From Sphingomonas sp. ERG5 (lineage in GTDB: Bacteria; Pseudomonadota; Alphaproteobacteria; Sphingomonadales; Sphingomonadaceae): 64,000 bases of DNA. The notes under the pieces are model-generated. The model ran no database searches and was not told the DNA's origin. It worked only from the letters and a program-made list of their open reading frames with translations. Of the stretch, positions 25,137 to 32,887 are shown piece after piece (the first letter of the stretch is position 1; every line of letters begins with the position of its first letter). Where the stretch lies: positions 62,001 through 126,000 of the forward strand of contig NZ_JSXI01000001.1 of the NCBI RefSeq assembly GCF_000803065.1, written 5' to 3'. Position numbers and translations under genes: made by a program.

Positions 25137-26701
25137 ACCGCACCGCGCGCATCCTGGCTGTGGCGACGATCGCCGCGAGCGCCTGCTCCGCTGCACCGGC
25201 ACAGCAGAATGTCGATGTGCTGATCCGCGGCGGCACCGTCTATACCGGGTCGGACGCGCCGTTCGTCGGCGATGTGGCGATCAGCGGCGACCGTATCCGC
25301 GTCGTCGATGCTCATGCCAACGTGACCGCCAAGCGCGTCATCGATGCGACCGGCATGATCGTCGCGCCCGGCTTCATCGACCCGCACACGCATATCGGCG
25401 ACGCGCTGGTCGCCAGGGACCCGGGAACGCGCCTGATCCCCGCTTTCCTGATGCAGGGCGTGACCACCGCCTTTATCGGCAATGACGGCGGCGGCGACCC
25501 CGATGTCGCCAAGGTGCTGGGCAGTGTCGCGGTGAAACCGGTCGGCATCAACTTTGCCGCCTATGTCGGGTTCGGCGCGCTGCGTTCGAAAGTGGTCGGC
25601 GCGGCGGACCGCGCGCCCACCGCCGCCGAACTGACGCAGATGAAAGCGTTGACCGCGACCGCGATGTGCCAGGGAGCGATGGGCCTTTCGACGGGTCTGT
25701 TCTATGCACCGCAAAGCTTTTCCAAGACGGATGAAGTGGTGGCGATCGCTGCCGAAGCGGGCCGGCATGGCGGTATATATGACAGCCATATCCGCGATGA
25801 ATCGAGCTACACGGTCGGCCTTGCCGCAGCGATCGACGAAGCGATCACGATCGGGCGCGAGGGCAAGCTGCCGGTGCACATCTCACACATCAAGGCGCTT
25901 GGCGTGGACGTTCAGGGCCAAGCCGCGGCGATCATCGCCAAGGTCGAGGCCGCGCGCAGCGCCGGCCAGGACGTCACTGCCGACCAATATCCCTGGTCGG
26001 CATCGGGCACGAGCCTGACCGCATCGCTGATCCCGCTCTGGGCGCAGGATGGCGGACGCGCCGCACTGCTCAAGCGGTTCGACGATCCCAAGCTTGCCGG
26101 GAAGCTGCGCACCGGCATGACCGAGACGCTGCGCAAGCGCGGCGGCGCGGCATCACTGCTGATCACCGAAGGCCAGTTCAAGGGCCGCACCCTGGCCGAC
26201 ATCGCCAAGGCGCGGAAAGAAGATCCGCTCACCGCCGCCATCGCCGTGATCCGTATCGGCGATCCGTCGGTCGCGTCGTTCAACCAGATCGAACCCGACA
26301 TCGCCGCATTCATGAAGCAGCCCTGGGTGATGACCGGTTCCGATGCCTCGACCGGGCATCCGCGCGTCTATGCGACCTATGCACGCAAATACGCCAAATA
26401 TGTCGTCGCCGATAAGGTGCTGACGCTGCGCGAGTTCATCGAGCGGAGTTCGGCGCTGGCCGCCGACACCTTCCATCTCGAAGGGCGCGGGCATCTGAAG
26501 CCCGGCGCGTTCGCCGATGTCGTGGTGTTCGATCCCAAAAGCTATGCGCCCCGCGCGACCTATGAGCAGCCGACGCTGCTGACGGTCGGCGTGCGCACCG
26601 TGCTGGTCAATGGCGTGCTCGCGGTCGACAATGGCGTGCTGACACGCCGCGCCGCCGGACGCGCCTTGCCGCACAAACCGACGCCGGGAAGCTGCTCTTG
26701 A
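25133..26701 (+). CDS. N-acyl-D-amino-acid deacylase family amidohydrolase
   Basis: 522 residues from the ATG at 25133 (GGGGAAA just upstream), overlapping the dgcA stop by four bases. A signal peptide with a possible lipobox (TIAASACSAAPA; Cys near residue 18) suggests a periplasmic or lipid-anchored enzyme. Amidohydrolase motifs: FIDPHTHIGD, DSHIRDES, HISHIKALG and VMTGSDASTGHP, the set seen in D-aminoacylases. It would release D-amino acids from N-acyl-D-amino acids outside the inner membrane, feeding the transporter encoded next. Confidence 0.85.
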   Translation: MNRTARILAVATIAASACSAAPAQQNVDVLIRGGTVYTGSDAPFVGDVAISGDRIRVVDAHANVTAKRVIDATGMIVAPGFIDPHTHIGDALVARDPGTRLIPAFLMQGVTTAFIGNDGGGDPDVAKVLGSVAVKPVGINFAAYVGFGALRSKVVGAADRAPTAAELTQMKALTATAMCQGAMGLSTGLFYAPQSFSKTDEVVAIAAEAGRHGGIYDSHIRDESSYTVGLAAAIDEAITIGREGKLPVHISHIKALGVDVQGQAAAIIAKVEAARSAGQDVTADQYPWSASGTSLTASLIPLWAQDGGRAALLKRFDDPKLAGKLRTGMTETLRKRGGAASLLITEGQFKGRTLADIAKARKEDPLTAAIAVIRIGDPSVASFNQIEPDIAAFMKQPWVMTGSDASTGHPRVYATYARKYAKYVVADKVLTLREFIERSSALAADTFHLEGRGHLKPGAFADVVVFDPKSYAPRATYEQPTLLTVGVRTVLVNGVLAVDNGVLTRRAAGRALPHKPTPGSCS

Positions 26702-27948
26702 CTCTGCTTCGCGGCTGGTTCGCAATCGCATTGTGGAAGCGCGTGCTCGGCGCGCTGGCGCTTGGCCTGATCTTCGCGCTCGTCTGGCCAACGGCGACGC
26801 CGGCGGTCGCGTTCATGGGCGATCTGTTCGTGCGCGCGATCCGCATGCTGGTCGCGCCGATCGTGCTGGTCACCATCGCCTCGGGCATAACATCGCTTGC
26901 CGATCCCAAGCGGCTGGGCGGGCTGGGTGCAAAGACCATCGGCCTGTTCGCCTTCACCACCGCAATCGCCATGTCGGTCGGCATGCTGGTCGCGACGCTC
27001 GTCCGCCCCGGCATCGGCGCGCCGCTCGGCACCGCCGTCGCGCATCCGCTCGGCAACCCGGTCACGCCCTATGATCAGCTGATCGGGATCATCCCGCTCA
27101 ACATCGTCGATGCGCTGGCCAAGGGCGACATGCTCGCGCTGATTTTCGTCGCGATCCTGTTCGGGGTCGGCACGGTCATTTCAGGCGAGGCGGGCAAGCC
27201 GCTCGCCGCGCTGCTGCAATCGACCTCGGCCGTATTGCTCAAGATCGTCGGCATCGTGATGGAGGCGACCCCGTTCGGCGTGTTCGCGCTGATCGCCGGC
27301 GCGGTCGCGGCCAATGGCGCGGCGGTGTTCGTGCATGTCGGCTGGCTCGCACTCGCCGTGGTCCTCGGCTCGCTGATCCAGATCCTGGTGGTGCACAGCC
27401 TGTTGCTGAAATTCGCCGCGCGCCTGCCCGTGCTGCCCTTCTTCCGTGGCATTGTCGACGCGCTGGTCATTGCCTTCTCGACCGCATCCAGCTCGGCGAC
27501 CCTGCCCGTCGCGATGCGCGTGGCGGAGGGTAATCTCGGGGTCGGCCGGCCAGTCTTTTCGACCGTGCTCCCGCTCGGCGCGAGCATCGGCAAGGATGGG
27601 ACGGCAATGTATGTCGGCCTGCTCAGCCTGTTCGCGCTGCAGGCGTTCGGCACGCCGCTCACGCCCAGCGTCTATGGCCTGGTCCTGCTCACCGGCGCGC
27701 TGGCCGCATTCGGCACCGCGCCGGTTCCGTCCGCCTCGCTGTTCATGCTTGCCGCCGTGCTGTCGGCGGTCGGCATCCCGCCCGAGCAGACCGCGCTGGT
27801 GGTCGGTTTCGTGCTGCCGTTCGACCGGCTGCTCGACATGACCCGCACCGTACCGAGCGCAAGCGCCAATCTGGCCGTCGCGACCACGGTCGCGCGTTGG
27901 GAAGGCGAGCTTGACGAGGCCATCTACCGGTCGCGGCGCGACGACTGA
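26698..27948 (+). CDS. Dicarboxylate/amino acid:cation symporter (DAACS family)
   Basis: 416 residues from a TTG that overlaps the deacylase stop. Eight or so transmembrane segments plus the two re-entrant hairpins of the GltP/DctA family are visible: FSTASSSATLPVAMR (serine-rich hairpin), LPLGASIGKDGTAMYVGL and PSASLFMLAAVLSAVGIP, with the Asp-containing FDRLLDMTRT near the end. It probably imports D- or L-glutamate with sodium or protons, matching the operon. Fumarate-type C4-dicarboxylates are an alternative. Confidence 0.9.
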   Translation: MTLLRGWFAIALWKRVLGALALGLIFALVWPTATPAVAFMGDLFVRAIRMLVAPIVLVTIASGITSLADPKRLGGLGAKTIGLFAFTTAIAMSVGMLVATLVRPGIGAPLGTAVAHPLGNPVTPYDQLIGIIPLNIVDALAKGDMLALIFVAILFGVGTVISGEAGKPLAALLQSTSAVLLKIVGIVMEATPFGVFALIAGAVAANGAAVFVHVGWLALAVVLGSLIQILVVHSLLLKFAARLPVLPFFRGIVDALVIAFSTASSSATLPVAMRVAEGNLGVGRPVFSTVLPLGASIGKDGTAMYVGLLSLFALQAFGTPLTPSVYGLVLLTGALAAFGTAPVPSASLFMLAAVLSAVGIPPEQTALVVGFVLPFDRLLDMTRTVPSASANLAVATTVARWEGELDEAIYRSRRDD

Positions 27949-27969
27949 ACCATCGACGGGAGGAGCGCC

Positions 27970-28818
27970 ATGGCGAACACCGATCAGGACGACATCGCCG
28001 CCTATCATCGTGATGGCTATGCGATCGTGCGCGGCGTGTTCACCCCCGCGGAGATCGAAACGATCGGCGCGGCGGTCGATCAGGTCCATGCCGAGGGCGT
28101 GCGGCATGGCCGCAGCTTCCGGCACGGCAACCTGTTCTACAATGTCGCGGACGGTGGCGGCGACAACGGGGGCGATCCGATCGTGCGGATGGTGCAATGG
28201 CCCTCCTATCATCAGGCCGTGCTCAATGAAGTGCGCACGGATCGCCGCATCGCCCGGATTCTTGAGCCGCTGATCGGGCGCGACCTGAAGCAGATCATCA
28301 ACCAGCTTCACTGGAAAGTGCCGGGCGGCCAGGGCGATTTCGCCTGGCATCAGGATTCGCGCTTTCGCAAGCCCGACGCCGCCTATCGCCATCTCGGCAC
28401 GTCCTACATCCAGACCGGCCTTGCGATCGACCCACACACGCGCGACTCCGGCTGTATGAGCTTCATTCCCCGCAGTCATCTGCGCGGCAATCTCGACCTG
28501 GATTCGGCGGTCGAAGTGCTTGGCCGTTCGATGACCGATTCCGCGCTGCTGTCGGCCGGCCTGGCGCCCGAGGATGCGATCGACGTGGTGCTCGATCCGG
28601 GCGATCTCGCGCTGTGGAGCCCCTATCTGGTCCACGGATCGGGCACCAATCGATCGACTCATCGCCGTCGCCTGTACATCAACGGCTATGTTCGTGCCGA
28701 GGATTGCGATCGCGGCGAATGGGCGTTCCGCAATGGCGAGCCCGTGCCGCTGGGTCCGGAACCGGCGCTGGTTCATTATGAGGAACTGCACGAGCGCGGC
28801 GAACCGCATTACGTTTAG
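27970..28818 (+). CDS. Phytanoyl-CoA dioxygenase-family 2-oxoglutarate oxygenase
   Basis: 282 residues, 21 bp after the symporter with GGGAGGAG before the ATG. The Fe(II) triad is visible: H127 and D129 in WHQDSRF, and H222 in LVHGSG. R-rich residues after it (STHRRRLYINGY) include the 2-oxoglutarate-binding Arg. The PhyH family hydroxylates diverse small molecules, including free amino acids and osmolytes. It is the last gene of the D-Glu operon, so an amino-acid-like substrate is plausible but not shown. Confidence 0.88.
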   Translation: MANTDQDDIAAYHRDGYAIVRGVFTPAEIETIGAAVDQVHAEGVRHGRSFRHGNLFYNVADGGGDNGGDPIVRMVQWPSYHQAVLNEVRTDRRIARILEPLIGRDLKQIINQLHWKVPGGQGDFAWHQDSRFRKPDAAYRHLGTSYIQTGLAIDPHTRDSGCMSFIPRSHLRGNLDLDSAVEVLGRSMTDSALLSAGLAPEDAIDVVLDPGDLALWSPYLVHGSGTNRSTHRRRLYINGYVRAEDCDRGEWAFRNGEPVPLGPEPALVHYEELHERGEPHYV

Positions 28819-28871
28819 AATCGGCCATCGGTCGCGTGTTGGGCGGACCCGAGTCGCGAGCGGTTTCGATA

Positions 28872-29044
28872 CTGTTTTTGCTGTTATTTCGACCCGAATT
28901 TTTCCGATGCTGTTAAGTTGGATTTTCGACCAAAAATTTCACCTTGTTCTCAATCGCTTGCCGGGAAATATGCTGTTATCGATTAACAGCATGAAAACAA
29001 CATCGGAACAGCACGGAACAGCGTCCCATTCCGGCCCATAACAG
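28872..29044. repeat. Cluster of eight CTGTT/AACAG words, with a 9-bp-arm palindrome
   Basis: In an AT-rich gap between convergent genes, CTGTT or AACAG occurs at 28872, 28881, 28910, 28973, 28985, 29007, 29017 and 29040. Two of them form an inverted repeat: ATGCTGTTA (28970-28978), loop TCGAT, TAACAGCAT (28984-28992). The density is far above chance for a 5-mer. No gene lies in the region 28819-29189. It may be a protein-binding array or a hairpin element. Confidence 0.6.
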
Positions 29045-29189
29045 CAGGGCGGAAAATTCGATTTTTTGCGGTCATGTGAAAGAGCGGATCGCGGCGCGGA
29101 TGACACCCCGTTCGGCGCCACCTTGCCACCAGCCGCAATGACATTGAATCGGTGTTACCCGCGCCGATCGCCGCAGGGAAAGGCGATGG

Positions 29190-29657
29190 TTATTCGGTAA
29201 AGGCGGCGAGGTTATCGAGCGACGATTTCAGACCGACGGCATGATCCTCCGGCTTGATGCCTGCGGGCACATTCTCGCAAATGATGCGCACCTCGGTCCC
29301 CTCGGGTACCGCTGTCAGCGACCAGGTCATGGTCATCTCACCCGCAAAGGCCGGGTCCTCGGCCTCGAACTCGACCAGCTGCACGACACGTTGGTCGGGA
29401 ACCAGCCTCACGAACCGACCGCGGACGACATCCGAATCCGGCGAAGCCTTGCCGGATGTTGCGGCACCAGGATCGTCATAAGTGAGCGTCATGCGATAGC
29501 GCCCGCCCTCGAATGGCTGGAACAGTTCGATACTGCCCGTCATGCCCTGAGGTGGAAGCCAGATGAGCCAGGCATCGGAATCGAGAAAGGCGCGATACAG
29601 CGCCTGTGGCGAGGCCCTGATGATCCGCGATGCGGCATCAATGCGTTTGGCGCTCAA
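29190..29657 (-). CDS. SRPBCC/AHSA1-family protein
   Basis: 155 residues from a TTG at 29657, set five bases after GGGAGG; a GTG at 29663 overlaps that Shine-Dalgarno. The sequence has the START-like pattern of the AHSA1 family: SRIIRASPQALYRAFLDSDAWLIWLPP at the start, FEGGRYRMTLTYDDP in the middle, and MTMTWSLTAVPEGTEVRI near the end, closing with a long helix. These proteins bind hydrophobic ligands. The substrate is unknown. The DUF899/polyketide-cyclase type is equally possible. Confidence 0.8.
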   Translation of the reverse strand: MSAKRIDAASRIIRASPQALYRAFLDSDAWLIWLPPQGMTGSIELFQPFEGGRYRMTLTYDDPGAATSGKASPDSDVVRGRFVRLVPDQRVVQLVEFEAEDPAFAGEMTMTWSLTAVPEGTEVRIICENVPAGIKPEDHAVGLKSSLDNLAAFTE

Positions 29658-29715
29658 ACTCACCTCCCGGATTCAGGCCTGACGGTCTGCGGCAGGCTAT
29701 TCAATGAATGCGGCG

Positions 29716-30105
29716 TCACGGCACAAGGTTCCGCAGATGCGGCGGCAATCGACGGCGTTGCCAGTCCCGTTCCGCCTCCTGCCCCTGCCCCATAAGGGCG
29801 ATCGCCTTCAGCGCATAAGCCGCCGCGTGCGGCGCATGAGTCGCGACATGCGCGGTCGCCGCAGCATGCCCGGCCGCGCGAGCGGCGGCGGCAGCAGCGG
29901 GACTGCCGGCCTCGCGCGCCGCAGCATGGGCGGCAAAGGCGAATATACGTGCAGCGGTCATTGCCAGATCGCCATTCTGCCATAGACGCACGGCCCGAAC
30001 CGCCTCGCGCGCCCTGGTATCTTCGGGGTGCTGGGTTTCGAACAGCGCCAGCACCCGCTCCGCGCAATCCGCCGCCCATAAGGCCAGGTGCTGGTGATCG
30101 TTCAT
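29716..30105 (-). CDS. Imm5-like putative immunity protein
   Basis: 129 residues, strongly Ala-rich and helical. The start LALWAADCAERVLALFETQHPEDTRAREAV and the repeat-like AAHAAAREAGSPAAAAAARAAGHAAATAHVATHA match the family annotated as putative immunity protein Imm5. In polymorphic toxin systems Imm5 protects against a cognate toxin. Here no toxin gene lies nearby, so it is an orphan and the immunity role is inferred from family only. Confidence 0.6.
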   Translation of the reverse strand: MNDHQHLALWAADCAERVLALFETQHPEDTRAREAVRAVRLWQNGDLAMTAARIFAFAAHAAAREAGSPAAAAAARAAGHAAATAHVATHAPHAAAYALKAIALMGQGQEAERDWQRRRLPPHLRNLVP

Positions 30106-30250
30106 GGCGGACGCAGTACCATAACCGCCGAACCGATGTACGCGACCGCGTTGCCCCGATAGGTCATCATATCTTGACGGAAGATGTTTCCAGCGACGAC
30201 CCTTTGAGCCCGGGTCATTGGAACACCCGTATCATTGGGAATATGTGCGG

Positions 30251-30886
30251 ATGAACGATGAACCGACACAGCTCGTTATCTTCCTGTTCCCAGTGCTTTT
30301 CATCGGCATGTGGTTGATGATAACCACCATGCTCGGCGCGATCGCCGGATGGTTCACGCTCCAGCAGCACTATCCCGCCAGTGATCAACCGATCTTGCTC
30401 AAGCTGCGCGCTCGCTCGGGCTCGATGGGACCCGGCGTTGCCTTGAGCGGCATATTGACCCTGAGCGCCGGCCCCTCGGGCCTGCGTGTCGGCATCTCGC
30501 GCCTGTTCGGTCCCTTCCAGAAACCGTTCCTTGTTCCATGGCGGGAAATCCGCGCGGAGGCGAAAACCTTCTTCTTTGTACCAATGGTCAAATTGTCGTT
30601 CGGGAATCCCACCAACGGGACGCTCAAAATCGACGCCCGGACCTGGCAGCGTCTCGCCGCGCATTCTCCGAGCATCTCGCGCGCCAATGCTTCGCACGTG
30701 TCGCTGGGTCAAAATGCGCGGGGCCTTTTGCTGCAATGGGCTTGCATCACTTTGATTATTGGTAGCTTTTTCTACGTCACCTCACGCGTGGGGCCCCAGT
30801 CCGAGAGAATCCCGCTGCTTGCCTGTTTCGGATTTCCGGGAATTCTCTACGGCTTCGGCCAGTTGATCCGCTTTCTTCGACAATGA
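30251..30886 (+). CDS. Membrane protein of unknown function
   Basis: 211 residues from the ATG at 30251. One N-terminal hydrophobic helix (about 8-32), a soluble middle (about 35-165) with a beta-rich pattern (GILTLSAGPSGLRVGISRLFGPFQKPFLVPWREIRAE), and two C-terminal helices (about 166-185 and 190-207). The middle resembles a small PH-like sensor, but this is only an impression. It is divergent from the Imm5-like gene. I do not recognise the family. Confidence 0.65.
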   Translation: MNDEPTQLVIFLFPVLFIGMWLMITTMLGAIAGWFTLQQHYPASDQPILLKLRARSGSMGPGVALSGILTLSAGPSGLRVGISRLFGPFQKPFLVPWREIRAEAKTFFFVPMVKLSFGNPTNGTLKIDARTWQRLAAHSPSISRANASHVSLGQNARGLLLQWACITLIIGSFFYVTSRVGPQSERIPLLACFGFPGILYGFGQLIRFLRQ

Positions 30887-30928
30887 CGCGCAGCGAGGAA
30901 GCGTTCGGCCTTGTCATTCGGTTGCGAC

Positions 30929-31987
30929 TCAGGCCGCGCGCTCAAGTAGGGACTGAGCAACGTCCTGATAGGTGACGCGCAGTGTGTCCGGCCCCAGCGC
31001 GCTCAAAAAGGCATGAGCGTCGAACACCTCGCCGAGCGCGCGCACGCCGGTCCGGTCGCCGGCTTCGCCGGCCAGCAGCCGCTCCAGCGCTTCGACGATG
31101 ATCGGCGCGGTAATGGCGTAGATGTCCTGACCGCTGGCGGTCGCGCGGCGCAAGCGGTCGCCCTTGCGGACCAGCACGTCCATCGCGAACAATTGCGCCG
31201 AACGCCCCTGCGCATCGCTTGGCTGGGGTGGTGGCGTCGCCGGGTCGCGAAGATCGCGCAACGGTGCTTGGTTCATCCAGGAATCGATCGTTTGCGGCTT
31301 CAGATGATGCGCGAGCACGATCATTTCGGAAAGCGGGAGCGTGACCATGTCCTGACGTCCGAACGGCGCCGGAAAGGTCCAGTGACCGACCGGGGCCGGG
31401 TCCGGCATCGGCTCCAGCCGGCCCTGCCGCAGCACGAGGCGTTTGGCGGTGTTGCGCTGCCCGGTCACGCGGGTGCCCCTGGTCGGGTGCCAGCTGTCCA
31501 GGGCCATCGCGACGGTGATCTCATCGACCGGTTCCGGCTCGTCATTGATCGCGCTGGCGAGAAGATCAGCCAGCCCGCCATAGAAGGCGGCAGCCGGCAG
31601 TAAAACGACACCCGCCTGTCGTGCCGCGGCGTCGCGTTGCGCGATGATCGCCTGCACCGTTTGCTGTTCGGCATTGGTGTCGAGATAGGGGATGCCGGCG
31701 CGCAGTGCCGCATCGATCACCGGCATCGCCGTGTCGAGAAACGGCCCCGCGCAATTGATCACCGCCACCGCGCCCGCCAAGGCGGCATCGAGCGATGCCG
31801 GATCGTCCATATGCGCCACCCGCACCACGCCGTCCGGACCGGCATCCGCCAGCGCGAGCGTGTGTTCATCGCGCCCCACCAGGATCGCAGCCAGGCCGCG
31901 CCGATTCAATTCGGCGAGCACGAAGCGGCCGGTATGACCGGTCGCGCCAATGACCGCGATCCGCTTGTCTTGACCGATATTGCTCAT
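30929..31987 (-). CDS. Saccharopine-dehydrogenase-family NAD(P)-binding reductase
   Basis: 352 residues. The N-terminus has the Rossmann motif AVIGATGHTGRFV (about 10-22). CAGPFLDTAMPVIDAALRAGIPYLDTN is characteristic of the trans-acting enoyl reductase/saccharopine-dehydrogenase-like group. It is divergent from a TetR gene, and its promoter region holds paired ACAGAYCTGT palindromes, so it is probably the target of that repressor. Substrate unknown. Confidence 0.85.
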   Translation of the reverse strand: MSNIGQDKRIAVIGATGHTGRFVLAELNRRGLAAILVGRDEHTLALADAGPDGVVRVAHMDDPASLDAALAGAVAVINCAGPFLDTAMPVIDAALRAGIPYLDTNAEQQTVQAIIAQRDAAARQAGVVLLPAAAFYGGLADLLASAINDEPEPVDEITVAMALDSWHPTRGTRVTGQRNTAKRLVLRQGRLEPMPDPAPVGHWTFPAPFGRQDMVTLPLSEMIVLAHHLKPQTIDSWMNQAPLRDLRDPATPPPQPSDAQGRSAQLFAMDVLVRKGDRLRRATASGQDIYAITAPIIVEALERLLAGEAGDRTGVRALGEVFDAHAFLSALGPDTLRVTYQDVAQSLLERAA

Positions 31988-32002
31988 GACACCCCTTCAA
32001 AT

Positions 32003-32041
32003 GCTACAGACCTGTCTGTTTTAATGATACAGATCTGTAGC
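32003..32041. promoter_or_regulatory. Paired TetR-type operators in divergent promoter
   Basis: GCTACAGACCTGT (32003-32015) and ACAGATCTGTAGC (32029-32041) form a 13-bp inverted repeat with one mismatch. Each half is itself a near-perfect or perfect ACAGAYCTGT palindrome. They lie between the reductase start (31987, minus) and the TetR start (32087, plus), as expected for an autoregulating TetR repressor. Confidence 0.7.
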
Positions 32042-32086
32042 GTCGTCAAGCTTTCGCATGTACGGTGCGAGGATCGAGCGAAACCG

Positions 32087-32698
32087 ATGAGGTTGGACAG
32101 AGTGACACAAAGCCAGGTCAAGCCGAGCGATGACGCCACGAGCGTGCGGGATCGGATCCTGAGAACGGCCGGCGAGCTCTTCTATCGCGAGGGGACGCGC
32201 GCGATCGGCGTCGACCTGATCGTCGAGCGCGCCGGCGTCGCCAAGACCAGCCTCTACCGGTATTTCCGCACCAAGGATGATTTGATCGAAGCGTTCCTGC
32301 ACAATGAGGATCGCGATTTCTGGCAGCGATGGGATGAGGTGTCGGCCGCCCATGCCGGCAAGCCGGCCCGGGAGCTCGACGCGCAGCTGAAATGGATCGG
32401 CGATCGTATCGCGCGGCCCGGCTATCGCGGCTGTCCGCAAATCAACATCGCGGCCGAATATGCCGATGAGGACCACCCCGCGCGCAAGGTCGCCGTTGCG
32501 CACAAGGCGGAACTGCGGCGGCGGCTGGCGGTGCTGGCGAAGGAGACGGGGATGGCGGAGCCCGAACGCTTCGCGCTGCAACTGTCGATCGTCATTGATG
32601 GCGCGCTGAGCAGCGGGCGTACGCTTCATGCCGCAGGCCCGGCATCCTTCCTGCAAGATATCGCGCGCACCATCAGCGCCGCGCCCCGGTCCGGCTAA
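32087..32698 (+). CDS. TetR-family transcriptional regulator
   Basis: 203 residues from the ATG at 32087; a GTG at 32102 is possible. The N-terminal helix-turn-helix is canonical: RDRILRTAGELFYREGTRAIGVDLIVERAGVAKTSLYRYFRTKDDLIEAFL. The C-terminal ligand domain ends near residue 200 and contains a CPQINIAAEYAD segment found in a subgroup with conserved Cys. It probably represses the divergent reductase and itself through the ACAGAYCTGT sites. The inducer is unknown. Confidence 0.9.
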   Translation: MRLDRVTQSQVKPSDDATSVRDRILRTAGELFYREGTRAIGVDLIVERAGVAKTSLYRYFRTKDDLIEAFLHNEDRDFWQRWDEVSAAHAGKPARELDAQLKWIGDRIARPGYRGCPQINIAAEYADEDHPARKVAVAHKAELRRRLAVLAKETGMAEPERFALQLSIVIDGALSSGRTLHAAGPASFLQDIARTISAAPRSG

Positions 32699-32702
32699 GG
32701 AC

Positions 32703-32884
32703 TAGAGTTTGATTCAGCAAGACGGCACCGCCCTCCACAGCCATTCCAACGATGCGTTGCATCGCCGGAACCTTGGGCTGCTCCGCCCGCTCCCCCACCC
32801 GGCCACCCACAGAATATACTGAATGGGTGGCCGGGTGGGGGAGCGGGCCGGTGCCGCGCTTCAGTGCAGCTGGATCAAACTCTA
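32703..32884. mobile_element. MITE-like element with terminal inverted repeats and internal hairpin
   Basis: Terminal repeats TAGAGTTTGATTCAGC (32703-32718) and GCTGGATCAAACTCTA (32869-32884) are inverted with one mismatch. Inside is a perfect 24-bp inverted repeat (32786-32809 and 32824-32847) with a 14-base loop. No coding capacity exists, so it would need transposition in trans. Length is 182 bp. It fits a miniature inverted-repeat element; no second copy was seen in the window, and no target duplication is clear. Confidence 0.7.
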
Positions 32885-32887
32885 AAG

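Noticed and set aside
27181..28809. 542-codon minus-strand frame opposite the symporter and PhyH genes
   Set aside because: The plus strand encodes well-defined families with conserved residues; the minus frame reads as Arg/His/Gln-rich shadow sequence.
32786..32847. Ordinary terminator of the TetR gene
   Set aside because: The stem is part of a larger element with matching terminal inverted repeats, and no T-run follows.
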